NCBI GenBank assembly: GCA_964648505.1
Contig: CAZYMI010000010.1
Coordinates: forward strand, 8,833 to 72,832
Direction: 5' to 3'
Source: CAZYMI01 sp964648505
GTDB taxonomy: Bacteria > Pseudomonadota > Alphaproteobacteria > Micavibrionales > Micavibrionaceae
DNA: 64,000 nucleotides
How positions within the stretch are numbered: position 1 is the first letter of the stretch; the number at the start of each line of letters is the position of its first letter. Shown in pieces: positions 33,269-41,975 of the stretch. Both the position numbers and the translations under genes were made by a program. The notes beneath the pieces are model-generated. The model saw only the letters and a list, made by a program, of their open reading frames with translations. It made no database searches and was not told where the DNA came from.

Positions 33269-34510
33269 AGCCAGCATATCTGCAACGCTCCAGCGTTTGC
33301 GAATAACTTTAAAGTTATCACCGTCAACCAGAACTTCAGGCACAAGCGGGCGCGTGTTATACGTACCTGACATGACGGCGCTATAAGCCCCTGCATCTCG
33401 AAACGCGACCAAATCTCCGGCGCCTAAGGTTTGTAGAATGCGGTCTTTGGTAAAAATATCGGTGCTTTCGCACACAGGGCCAACAACGTCATAAGTTTTT
33501 GGTGGCGCATCGGGTGTTAATATAACAGGTTCAATACCATGATATGAATCGTATAAGGCAGGACGCATGAGATCATTCATCGCGGCGTCTATCACAAGAA
33601 AGTTTTTTGTTGTGCCGATTTTTTCAAAAATAACTTCTGAGAGTAATAGGCCGCAATTGCCAACCATGGAGCGACCAGGCTCCAGAATAATTTCCGTGCC
33701 AAGTGGCACAATAATATCGCGTATTAAGGTTGCATAATCTGTCATAGACGGGATTTTTTCTGCGTTATACGTGATGCCTATGCCGCCACCTAGATCAATA
33801 CGATCGATGACGTGACCTTGAGCGCGCAGTGTTGTAACAAGTGTTGCAAGGCGCGTGAAGGCTTGCTGGAATGTTGAGAAATCAGTGATTTGCGAGCCGA
33901 TATGCATGCTCAGCCCGCATAAGTTAATATGTGGCATAGTAAGTGCGTGTTCAAAAATACCTGCAACCTGATCGTAATTTACACCAAATTTATTTTCACC
34001 CAAACCAGTTGTGATTTTTGCGTGTGTTTTCGCATCAACATCGGGGTTGATACGTAACACAAGGGGCAACGATTTCTTGGTGCGGGCAGATAGCGCTGCA
34101 ATACGATTAAGTTCCGGGATAGATTCGATGTTGAGTTGCTTAATGTTTGCTTGGAACGCGGCTTCAATTTCCGCATCTGTTTTTCCTACACCAGAGAAAA
34201 CAATCATCTTTGAATTAATGCCCGCTTTGAGTGCGCGTTCTAGCTCGCCGCCTGAAACCACATCTGCGCCAATACCCTGATCTTTAAGAAGCTTTAAAAT
34301 ATGCACATTGCTGCACGCTTTTACAGCAAAGCAGATGGTGGGCTGGTGCGCGGGGGGTAAAATATGTTTAAAGGCGTCAATGAATTCATTGGCTTTTGAG
34401 CGCAATAAAGCAGATGAATACACATAGACAGGCGTACCCACAGCTTTGGTAATCGTTGGGCAGGAAACTGCCTCGACATGCAGAACATTCTTCTGGTACA
34501 AAAAAGACAT
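33257..34510 (-). CDS. lysA: Diaminopimelate decarboxylase
   Basis: LysA converts meso-diaminopimelate to lysine with PLP. From the ATG at 34510 the protein has 417 aa, the family length, and begins MSFLYQKNVLHVEAVSCPTI like other alphaproteobacterial LysA. PLP-binding Lys64 lies in ICFAVKACSNVHILKLL. GLSMHIGSQI, LGGGIGITY, LEPGRSMVGNCG and GPVCESTDIF follow. The frame continues upstream, but only inside the divergent CorC gene. The ATG overlaps the CorC ATG on the other strand within the palindrome CATG. argH and the small lipoprotein gene usually beside lysA are not here; the lipoprotein is at 49732. Confidence 0.96.
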   Translation of the reverse strand: MSFLYQKNVLHVEAVSCPTITKAVGTPVYVYSSALLRSKANEFIDAFKHILPPAHQPTICFAVKACSNVHILKLLKDQGIGADVVSGGELERALKAGINSKMIVFSGVGKTDAEIEAAFQANIKQLNIESIPELNRIAALSARTKKSLPLVLRINPDVDAKTHAKITTGLGENKFGVNYDQVAGIFEHALTMPHINLCGLSMHIGSQITDFSTFQQAFTRLATLVTTLRAQGHVIDRIDLGGGIGITYNAEKIPSMTDYATLIRDIIVPLGTEIILEPGRSMVGNCGLLLSEVIFEKIGTTKNFLVIDAAMNDLMRPALYDSYHGIEPVILTPDAPPKTYDVVGPVCESTDIFTKDRILQTLGAGDLVAFRDAGAYSAVMSGTYNTRPLVPEVLVDGDNFKVIRKRWSVADMLALED

Positions 34511-35849
34511 GGAATTTACACTGGGCCTTTCAATTTTTGTTATTTTTATCCTTATTTTGCTATCCGCCTTTTTTTCAGGGTCTGAGACAGCAATTACAGC
34601 AGCGTCGCGCGCCAAGATGCATGGTTTGCAAAAAGAAGGCAATAGAAAGGCCGAAATTGTTAATAAGATCAGGGATAAAAGGGAAGAATTTGTAGGGACT
34701 CTGCTACTGGGCAACAACCTTGCTAATATTCTAGCCTCTTCAATTGCAACATCTGTGATGATTGCCCATTTTGGTGAATGGGGCGTTTTTATTGCCACAG
34801 GTGTAATGACGATTTTAATTCTTATTTTCGCTGAAGTTTTGCCTAAAACTTACGCGCTTTATCATGCGGATCGCATGGCTTTGATTGTATCGCCAATTGT
34901 GAAGGTCATGATTACCTTGTTTTCACCGGCAACCAATATGGTTGCTGTAATTGTACGAAAAACCCTTTTAAGTTTTGGCGTGCGTATGGATGATGATTCA
35001 GTTGGTGATATTGCAGAATTGCGCGGCGCTATTGAAATGCATCATGGATCAGGACAGGGCAGTTTGAACCGCCGCGCGATGCTGAGGTCTGTTCTTGATC
35101 TGGCGGAGGTTGATTTAAGATCAATCCTTATTCACAGGCGTAATGTGGGCATGGTGGATGGGGATAGTGCTATGAGTGATATTGTTCAGGCGGTTTTAGA
35201 TTCAGCGTATTCACGTATGCCTGTATACAAGCAGACACCCGATAATGTGATTGGCATTATTCATGCAAAGTGGCTTTTAAAGGAAATTCAACAAACACAA
35301 GGTAATCTTAACCAAATCAAGCTTGAAGACATCATGTCGGATCCATGGTTTGTGCCCGAATCAACCACGTTGTTCGATCAACTTCAAGCGTTTCGAGCCA
35401 GGCGCGAACATTTTGCTCTGGTTGTTGATGAATATGGGGCGCTTCTGGGTGTTGTCACTTTAGAAGATATTTTAGAAGAAATTGTCGGCGAAATAGATGA
35501 TGAACATGATTCCGTTGTTGCAGGTGTTCGTAAAGACCATTCAGGAACTTTTATTGTAAATGGATCAGTGACCATACGTGATCTGAATCGCGAATTTGAC
35601 TGGTCGCTGCCAGATGATGAAGATTACGCAACAATTGCAGGGTTGGTTTTGTATGAAGCGCGTCGTCTGCCGCTTGTGGGGCATAAATTTATTTTCCATG
35701 ATTTTTTGTTTGAAATTTTAAAGCGACAACGCCATCAGATAACCCAAGTTCGTATTACGCCTCCAAACCCGACCGCATTTTCAACAAGCGGCATCAAGCC
35801 TTCGGATACAAAAGATCTAGGGCCTGTGTTTGCGAGAGCCAATTGCTAA
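34509..35849 (+). CDS. HlyC/CorC-family membrane protein (CNNM/DUF21, CBS pair, CorC_HlyC)
   Basis: This 446-aa protein starts at ATG 34509. Three or four N-terminal helices form the DUF21/CNNM domain (LSAFFSGSETAITAASRAKM, LLGNNLANILASSIATSVMI, LPKTYALYHADRMALIV). A pair of CBS domains follows (SRMPVYKQTPDNVIGIIHAK; ALVVDEYGALLGVVTLEDIL). The C-terminal CorC_HlyC domain comes last (SVTIRDLNREFDWSLPDDED). Relatives act in magnesium or cobalt efflux. The 3' end overlaps the convergent hydrolase by 56 bases. Its start codon overlaps that of lysA, so the lysA promoter and leader lie inside this gene and vice versa. Confidence 0.93.
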   Translation: MEFTLGLSIFVIFILILLSAFFSGSETAITAASRAKMHGLQKEGNRKAEIVNKIRDKREEFVGTLLLGNNLANILASSIATSVMIAHFGEWGVFIATGVMTILILIFAEVLPKTYALYHADRMALIVSPIVKVMITLFSPATNMVAVIVRKTLLSFGVRMDDDSVGDIAELRGAIEMHHGSGQGSLNRRAMLRSVLDLAEVDLRSILIHRRNVGMVDGDSAMSDIVQAVLDSAYSRMPVYKQTPDNVIGIIHAKWLLKEIQQTQGNLNQIKLEDIMSDPWFVPESTTLFDQLQAFRARREHFALVVDEYGALLGVVTLEDILEEIVGEIDDEHDSVVAGVRKDHSGTFIVNGSVTIRDLNREFDWSLPDDEDYATIAGLVLYEARRLPLVGHKFIFHDFLFEILKRQRHQITQVRITPPNPTAFSTSGIKPSDTKDLGPVFARANC

Positions 35850-36690
35850 TCAGATCAATCTGGCTTTGATGCAGCAATGAGGGTACATGCCCACATTCAG
35901 GAATAATATGGGATTGCACATGGGTGCCAGTCATTTTGTCTAAAACAGGTTGGGGGAACACCAGCGAGTTTTCACCGCGCAAGGCCAAAACAGGAATTTT
36001 GATTTTATTCCAGCAAGCCCACAGGTCGGTTGTACCGACAGGGTGGGTTTCAAAAATATCCGCAATTGCTGGATCATAATGATAGGTGATCTTTCCGTTA
36101 GGCAGGGTTCTTGCATATTTTTGTGCCATGAAACGCCATTGTTCATCACTGACCGGACCATAAGAAAGACTGCGCATATCTTTCATAAAACGATATAAAG
36201 AATCCTGATCGGGAAATTCATATTTGTGTTTGATTACCGCTTTGATAAAAGCCAAGGCATCATCAGGTACTTCGGGGCCGATGTCATTGAGCACCAGCCG
36301 CGCAATTTGCGTTTGTGGTCTTGAGGCCAGATCAAAGCCAATTAAACCGCCTAAAGATGTCCCGATATAATCAATTGTTTCATCTTTAGCGAGGTTAAGA
36401 TGCGCTAAAAGAGCAAGGATATCTTGGGCATATTGTGCGTGCGTATAATCATTTGGATTTGAAAGAAAATCGCTTTCCCCGCGACCGGCTAAATCAACGG
36501 AGATAGCGTGGTATCCATTTGCCGCTAGCGCATTTGCCAGCACAACAAAATCATGTCGATTGCATGTCAACCCGTGCACGCAAATAACTTTGCGGCCTTG
36601 CTGGGGCCCCCAGCTTTCATAAGCAAGCCTGATTTTTCCGTGCGAAGCGGCTGAGTGATAAAAACCGACTGTACCGCTTTCAAGGCTCAT
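35794..36690 (-). CDS. Alpha/beta-fold hydrolase
   Basis: This 298-aa hydrolase starts at ATG 36690, which overlaps the secA stop as ATGA. The nucleophile elbow is YIGTSLGGLIGF (Ser), the oxyanion strand is VICVHGLTCNRHDF, and the catalytic His is in IIPECGHVPSLLH. The acid residue is probably in VLALRGENSLVF. Substrate unknown; position next to secA is coupling rather than evidence of function. The C-terminus is encoded in a 56-base overlap with the CorC gene. Confidence 0.88.
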   Translation of the reverse strand: MSLESGTVGFYHSAASHGKIRLAYESWGPQQGRKVICVHGLTCNRHDFVVLANALAANGYHAISVDLAGRGESDFLSNPNDYTHAQYAQDILALLAHLNLAKDETIDYIGTSLGGLIGFDLASRPQTQIARLVLNDIGPEVPDDALAFIKAVIKHKYEFPDQDSLYRFMKDMRSLSYGPVSDEQWRFMAQKYARTLPNGKITYHYDPAIADIFETHPVGTTDLWACWNKIKIPVLALRGENSLVFPQPVLDKMTGTHVQSHIIPECGHVPSLLHQSQIDLISNWLSQTQALDLLYPKA

Positions 36691-39449
36691 GTGATTGATG
36701 TCTGCTGGTTTATTGCCCCGTGGCAATGTTTGTATTTTTTACCCGATTCACAAGGGCATAGTGAATTACGCGGTGTTTGTACCCATGTGGAAGGATCCCC
36801 CTTATCAAGGGCTTGATGGCGAACGGGGAAATTTTCAATTCTACCCTCCGCTTGATTTTTCTGACGGGCGGACGTGAATTCGCCTGTGCCCATTAAAGCA
36901 GGGTCATCGCGTGTTTCACGGTGAGGTGCCTCTTTGGCTCGCAGTGCACGCATCAGAGGTTCGATCGTCATATTGATATCGATATGGGATAAATCACGCA
37001 CAACAGCTTCGCGTAGATTGTTGAGCATAGCTTCAAAGAGCGCGAAGGCCTCCGTTTTAAATTCATTGAGCGGGTCACGTTGTGCAAAAGCACGCAAATT
37101 AATACCCTGACGCAAATGATCCAACTGAAGCAAATGTTCCTTCCAGCCTTGATCGAGAAGCTGAAGAACAAGTGATTTTTCAACAAAGCGGAAAATCTCT
37201 TCACCCGCTTTTGTGACTTTATCAGAGATTAAAACGTCCGATGATTCTTGTAAACGTTTGTGAATTTCAATGTCTGCGATGCCTTCTTCCTTGGCCCATG
37301 CGTCAATAGGCAGGTCCAGATGAAGCACGCGGGCAGTTTCACTTTTCAGCGTTTCTATATCCCATTGTTCTGCATAAGCTTGCTGAGGAATGCAACGCCG
37401 GACCAGTTCGTGAATATAATCGCTGCGCATGCCATCGGTCAGTTCTTGGACAGTTTTTGATTCCATGATTTCGCGGCGCTGGGCATAAATCAGCGTTCGC
37501 TGGTCATTCATCACATTGTCAAACTTTAAAAGAGTTTTTCGTACTTCAAAGTTTTGCGCTTCAACGCGCGCTTGCGCCCGTTCTAGTGCTTTTGAAAGCC
37601 AGGGGTGGGTTAGAGCTTCGTTATCACGAAGGCCGATTTGTTTATTCGCCAATACGGCTTGCAGCGCATCGGGCGAGAAGATACGCATCAAATCGTCCTC
37701 AAGAGACAAGAAAAACATGGTATCGCCCGCATCGCCCTGTCGTCCGGAACGGCCACGCAACTGGTTATCAATACGGCGCGATTCATGTCGCTCTGTGCCA
37801 ATCACATAAAGCCCACCTGCATCCATGACAGCTTTTTGGTCGCGTTCTATTTCTGCTTTAATCGCATCAACCATTTTTTGTTTCTGGTCTTCTGGCAGGT
37901 TCGGATCTATTTCTTGCTTGACACGCATATCAAGATTGCCACCAAGTTTGATATCTGTACCGCGACCCGCCATGTTTGTTGCAATGGTAACAGACCCGGG
38001 CCTGCCAGCTTGTGCAATAATAAACGCTTCTTGTTCATGGTAGCGGGCATTGAGAACTTGGTGAGGAATTTTGAGCTTTGCAAGTCGAGCAGCCAGCTTT
38101 TCTGACTTATCAATAGAAACAGTACCAACAAGAACAGGCTGACTGCGTGCCTGACATTCCCTTATAAGAGAAGCGATGGCATCGTCTTTTTCGGCGAGTG
38201 TTTTAAAGATTTTATCATTATGATCTTTACGCTTCACATGAACATTTGTTGGAATTTCGATGACGCCCAGCCTGTAAATTTCTGCAAATTCAGCAGCTTC
38301 TGTTAATGCTGTTCCTGTCATGCCAGATAATTTTGGATACATACGAAAATAATTCTGGAAGGTAATAGAGGCGAGCGTTTGATTTTCATTTTGAATCTTA
38401 ACGCCTTCTTTCGCTTCAAGCGCTTGGTGCAGCCCTTCTGAGAAACGTCGGCCTTCCATCATGCGGCCTGTAAATTCATCAATGATGATGACTTTACTGT
38501 CTTTTACAATATAGTCTGTGTCACGACTGAAAAGTTTGTGAGCGCGCAGCGCCTGATTAACATGGTGCACAAGACCGATATTTTGGGCATCATACAAATT
38601 ACCTTCTGTCAGCAGGTTTTCACTGCGCAGCATTTGTTCAATTGTTTCTGTCCCCTGATCTGTCAGTATCACAGTGCGTAGTTTTTCATCTTTTGTAAAA
38701 TCGGATGATTGCAGTTTTGGAATAAGTTTGTTCACAGAAACATAAAGCTCGGTTGATGTTTCTGACGGGCCTGAGATGATTAAAGGGGTTCTGGCTTCAT
38801 CAATTAAAATGGAATCCACTTCATCAACAATGGCAAAGTTAAAGGGCCTTTGCACCATTTCTTCAAGGCGATAGCGCATGTTATCGCGCAAATAATCAAA
38901 ACCGAATTCATTATTGGTGCCGTATGTGATATCGCAAGCATAAGCTTCAAGTCGGCCTGAATTTGTTAGGTTGGTTAAAATGCAGCCTACAGACAGCCCC
39001 AGAAAATTATAAATCTGGCCCATCCATTCAGAATCGCGCTTGGCCAGATAGTCATTGACCGTCACAACATGAACGCCTTTGCCCGAAAGCGCATTTAAGT
39101 AAGACGGTAAGGTGGCTACCAGTGTTTTGCCTTCGCCGGTTTTCATTTCAGCGATTTTTCCTTGATGCAAGGTCAGCCCGCCGATGAGCTGTACATCAAA
39201 ATGCCTTTGGCCGAGTGTTCGTTTTGATGCTTCGCGAACGGTTGCAAATGCATCATGTAAAATATCGTCAAGGCTCGCGCCGTTTTTCAGCTTTTCACGA
39301 AATTCATTTGTCTTTGCTTTAAGCTGATCATCGGTCAGGCTGATGTAAAGCGGCTCGAGCGCGTTGATGGCATCAACATGTTTTTGCATGGACTTGAGAG
39401 CGCGTTCATTGCTTGTACCAAAAACTTTACCGAGGAGTGAAATGATCAT
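36687..39449 (-). CDS. secA: Protein translocase ATPase SecA
   Basis: SecA drives preproteins through SecYEG. The protein has 920 aa. NBD1 has the Walker A site in AEMKTGEGKTLVATLPSYLN and the DEAD-like IVDEVDSILIDEARTPLI. NBD2 shows TNMAGRGTDIKLGG and RIDNQLRGRSGRQGD. The C-terminal zinc motif CPCESGKKYKHCHG is intact, so binding to SecB and phospholipids is expected. The ribosome site is weak (AAGAAAAAA). The 164-base gap upstream separates it from the divergent parvulin gene. Confidence 0.98.
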   Translation of the reverse strand: MIISLLGKVFGTSNERALKSMQKHVDAINALEPLYISLTDDQLKAKTNEFREKLKNGASLDDILHDAFATVREASKRTLGQRHFDVQLIGGLTLHQGKIAEMKTGEGKTLVATLPSYLNALSGKGVHVVTVNDYLAKRDSEWMGQIYNFLGLSVGCILTNLTNSGRLEAYACDITYGTNNEFGFDYLRDNMRYRLEEMVQRPFNFAIVDEVDSILIDEARTPLIISGPSETSTELYVSVNKLIPKLQSSDFTKDEKLRTVILTDQGTETIEQMLRSENLLTEGNLYDAQNIGLVHHVNQALRAHKLFSRDTDYIVKDSKVIIIDEFTGRMMEGRRFSEGLHQALEAKEGVKIQNENQTLASITFQNYFRMYPKLSGMTGTALTEAAEFAEIYRLGVIEIPTNVHVKRKDHNDKIFKTLAEKDDAIASLIRECQARSQPVLVGTVSIDKSEKLAARLAKLKIPHQVLNARYHEQEAFIIAQAGRPGSVTIATNMAGRGTDIKLGGNLDMRVKQEIDPNLPEDQKQKMVDAIKAEIERDQKAVMDAGGLYVIGTERHESRRIDNQLRGRSGRQGDAGDTMFFLSLEDDLMRIFSPDALQAVLANKQIGLRDNEALTHPWLSKALERAQARVEAQNFEVRKTLLKFDNVMNDQRTLIYAQRREIMESKTVQELTDGMRSDYIHELVRRCIPQQAYAEQWDIETLKSETARVLHLDLPIDAWAKEEGIADIEIHKRLQESSDVLISDKVTKAGEEIFRFVEKSLVLQLLDQGWKEHLLQLDHLRQGINLRAFAQRDPLNEFKTEAFALFEAMLNNLREAVVRDLSHIDINMTIEPLMRALRAKEAPHRETRDDPALMGTGEFTSARQKNQAEGRIENFPVRHQALDKGDPSTWVQTPRNSLCPCESGKKYKHCHGAINQQTSIT

Positions 39450-39613
39450 GTTTTTTCTTAATAGTCATAATTATGTTGAATCAGGATAGTTCTGATATAA
39501 AGCCGCATGGGGGTTGCGTCAAATCGTTTTACTGAAGCCTCTTAAGGTCTTGCTATCAACTAGGGGGTATGCACAATAGGGGTCCACAATAAAATCACCC
39601 TTCGGAGCATGAT

Positions 39614-40696
39614 ATGGACGACCAAAAAATCCCTAAAAAGTCAAACACTTTGCCCCTTGCAATCGGAATTGCAATTGTGGTTTTGGCAGGTGTTGGGTAT
39701 TTCGCAAATCAGGCCAACCAGAAAACCAGAGAAGTGATGAACGAAACCGCGCCTCAGGCGGCAGCAACCGAACCTTCGACTCAAACACCGCAACCTGGTC
39801 AGGCCGCATCTGAGCAAGCGAGCGCAGACCCAGCAAACGTGCCCGCAGATAGCGGCAGCAAAATTGTGATCGCCAAAGTCAACGGCAAGGAAGTTTTAAA
39901 ATCGGAGCTGGATGCTTTTTTACAAACGCTCCCTGAGCAACTTCGTCAGCTTCCACCTGAACAGGTATTTGCTCTCTCTCAAGACCAATTAGTTAACGCT
40001 GTGATTATCGACGAAAAAGTAGCAACATCAAATATAAAAGAAACGCAAGACTATAAAGATCGTTTAGCCGATGTTGAAAAACAGCTTGCACGCGGCCTGT
40101 TCATGCAAAAAGAACTTGAAGCGAGTGTTACAGAAGAATCTTTGAAAAAAGCCTATGACGAGTACGCCGCCAAATTACCAAAAATTGAAGAAACCAAAGC
40201 GCGTCACATTCTTGTGAAAGATGAAGCGAAAGCTAAGGAAATCATTCAAAAGCTTAAGGATGGTGGAAAGTTCGAAGATTTAGCAAAGGAATTTTCTGAA
40301 GATAAGTCTTCTGAAACTGGCGATCTGGGCTATTTTGCCAAATCAGACATGGTGCCAGAATTTGCCGATGCAGCCTTTAAGCTGCAACCCGGTTCAACCA
40401 GTACAGAACCAGTAAAAACCCAGTTTGGTTGGCATGTGATTAAGGTTGAGGATCGCCGTGTGCGACCAACGCCAGAACTTAAAGATGTTAAAGCTGTTCT
40501 TGAAGCTGAAATTCGTCGCCAGTCTTTGGAAACGTTTATGAAAGACTGGAAATCCAAAGCAACTGTTGAGCTTTTTGATATCAACGGAAAAGCTTTGCAA
40601 GTGCCAGCTGCACAACCTGAACAACAGCAGGCACCAGTAACGCCTGCACAAGAACAAGCAGCGCCTGCGCCAGAAGCCGAAAAATCTGCGCCGTAA
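39614..40696 (+). CDS. Membrane-anchored parvulin-type peptidyl-prolyl isomerase
   Basis: This 360-aa periplasmic foldase is held by one N-terminal helix (LAIGIAIVVLAGVGYFANQ). A SurA/PrsA-like N-terminal region (AKVNGKEVLKSELDAFLQTL) precedes the PpiC domain at about 195-285 (ARHILVKDEAKAKEIIQKLK, FSEDKSSETGDLGYFAKSDM, FGWHVIKVEDRR). Both flanks are Gln/Pro/Ala-rich linkers. GGAG lies ahead of the ATG. Position divergent from secA suits a role with freshly exported proteins. In many alphaproteobacteria argJ follows; here mutT follows directly. An intrinsic terminator stands at 40727. Confidence 0.93.
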   Translation: MDDQKIPKKSNTLPLAIGIAIVVLAGVGYFANQANQKTREVMNETAPQAAATEPSTQTPQPGQAASEQASADPANVPADSGSKIVIAKVNGKEVLKSELDAFLQTLPEQLRQLPPEQVFALSQDQLVNAVIIDEKVATSNIKETQDYKDRLADVEKQLARGLFMQKELEASVTEESLKKAYDEYAAKLPKIEETKARHILVKDEAKAKEIIQKLKDGGKFEDLAKEFSEDKSSETGDLGYFAKSDMVPEFADAAFKLQPGSTSTEPVKTQFGWHVIKVEDRRVRPTPELKDVKAVLEAEIRRQSLETFMKDWKSKATVELFDINGKALQVPAAQPEQQQAPVTPAQEQAAPAPEAEKSAP

Positions 40697-40726
40697 GAGC
40701 CGTCAGAAAAGCCTTAAAAGATTTTA

Positions 40727-40752
40727 AAAGTCCGCTAGCGAATGCGGACTTT
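40727..40752 (+). terminator. Intrinsic terminator after the parvulin gene
   Basis: Perfect 9-bp arms AAAGTCCGC (40727-40735) and GCGGACTTT (40744-40752) with an 8-base loop are followed by more T's up to 40756. It separates the parvulin gene from mutT. Confidence 0.9.
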
Positions 40753-40784
40753 TTTTATGACTTAAATATGTGTAGTTTAAGTCT

Positions 40785-41231
40785 ATGTCTTGTGAAGAAG
40801 CGCTTTTGCGCCCAAAACCCCAACCTTCTGGCCTGCCTGTTATGCTGGTGGCAGCAGCAGCTTTATTTGATGCAGACGGGCGTGTTTTAATCGCACAAAG
40901 ACCGGCAGGAAAATCAATGGCAGGGCTTTGGGAATTTCCGGGTGGAAAGATTGAGCCGGGCGAAAGCCCTGAATATGCCTTGATGCGAGAGTTGGAAGAA
41001 GAGCTTTCAATTGAAACGCGCCCTACTTGTTACTGGCCTGTTGGATGCGCTTCTCATTCTTATGAAAGCTTTCATTTGGTTATGCCGCTTTTTGCTTGTC
41101 GCACCTGGAGAGGTATTGTGCGCGCTCGCGAACATCAGGCTTTAAAATGGATCGCACCAAAGCAGCTCTATAATTACGATATGCCTGCTGCTGATATTCC
41201 TTTAATCGCGCAGCTTATAAACGGAATTTAA
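40785..41231 (+). CDS. mutT: MutT-type NUDIX hydrolase (8-oxo-dGTP diphosphatase)
   Basis: MutT removes 8-oxo-dGTP from the nucleotide pool. The protein has 148 aa. The NUDIX box occupies residues 53-76, opening with GGKIEPGESPEYALMREL and closing with EEELSI, and has all Gly, Glu and Arg positions of the consensus. Before it stands RVLIAQRPAGKSMAGLWEFP, typical for true MutT. The start is the first ATG; a second at residue 20 is less likely. It leads a tight plus-strand run with the methyltransferase (1-base gap) and chorismate mutase. Confidence 0.93.
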   Translation: MSCEEALLRPKPQPSGLPVMLVAAAALFDADGRVLIAQRPAGKSMAGLWEFPGGKIEPGESPEYALMRELEEELSIETRPTCYWPVGCASHSYESFHLVMPLFACRTWRGIVRAREHQALKWIAPKQLYNYDMPAADIPLIAQLINGI

Positions 41232-41232
41232 A

Positions 41233-41973
41233 ATGTCATTTTCTGTCTATGACCTGATCGAGTTTTATAATTCAAGGCTGGGCCGTGCATCACAACGCGC
41301 ACTTCAGGCGCATATCAGGTCGTTCTGGCCTGATACACGCAATATGCGTTTAATGGGTGTTGGTTATGCCGCGCCTTATCTAACCCCGTATCTCGGAGAA
41401 GCTGAAAGATTATTCAGTGTGATGACACCTTCGCTTGGGGCGTATCCGTGGCCTTCTGATGGCAAAAACCTTGTGTGCCTTGCTGCAGAAAATGAATTGC
41501 CGGTTGAAACAAATTCGATCGACCGGATTATTCTGATCCATGCGTTAGAACATGCACAACAATCTGGGCCAATGTTTGAAGAAATTTGGCGCGTACTAAA
41601 AAGTAATGGCAGGCTTTTGATTATTGTACCTAACCGTTTAGGGCTGTGGTCGCGGGTTGATCGCACCCCTTTTGGTCAGGGCAGGCCTTATTCGGCGACA
41701 CAAATTTTAAAGCAGTTGCGTGAATATAAGTTTTTGCATGAACGCACACGCCAGGGTCTTTTTATGTTTCCAGTAGGGACAAGAATATTTTTAAAAGCGG
41801 CTGCTTTTCTTGAAAATTATGGACGATTTATTTTTCCTGCCCTTGCGGGTGTGCACATGGTTGAAGCCAGCAAACAGCTTTATGCTGGCACAGCGCTTCC
41901 TGTTACAGAAATGAGAAAAACACGCGAACGACTTATCCCCGCTTTAATGCCCAACCCTAAAACCAAAGCATAA
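41233..41973 (+). CDS. Class I SAM-dependent methyltransferase-like protein
   Basis: This 246-aa protein has a methyltransferase-like core, but motif I is worn: the usual E/D-x-G-x-G-x-G reads LMGVGYAAPYL. Later parts are typical: SIDRIILIHALEHAQQSGPM (motif II region) and IWRVLKSNGRLLIIVPNRLG. The C-terminal third is specific to an alphaproteobacterial family often found near gloB and mutT. The target is unknown, and weakened SAM binding is possible. It is translated right after mutT. Confidence 0.82.
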   Translation: MSFSVYDLIEFYNSRLGRASQRALQAHIRSFWPDTRNMRLMGVGYAAPYLTPYLGEAERLFSVMTPSLGAYPWPSDGKNLVCLAAENELPVETNSIDRIILIHALEHAQQSGPMFEEIWRVLKSNGRLLIIVPNRLGLWSRVDRTPFGQGRPYSATQILKQLREYKFLHERTRQGLFMFPVGTRIFLKAAAFLENYGRFIFPALAGVHMVEASKQLYAGTALPVTEMRKTRERLIPALMPNPKTKA

Positions 41974-41975
41974 AC

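Noticed and set aside
34510..34798. Longer lysA start at 34798
   Set aside because: The extra 96 residues are antisense to the CorC-type gene and do not occur in the LysA family; the ATG at 34510 gives the standard N-terminus.
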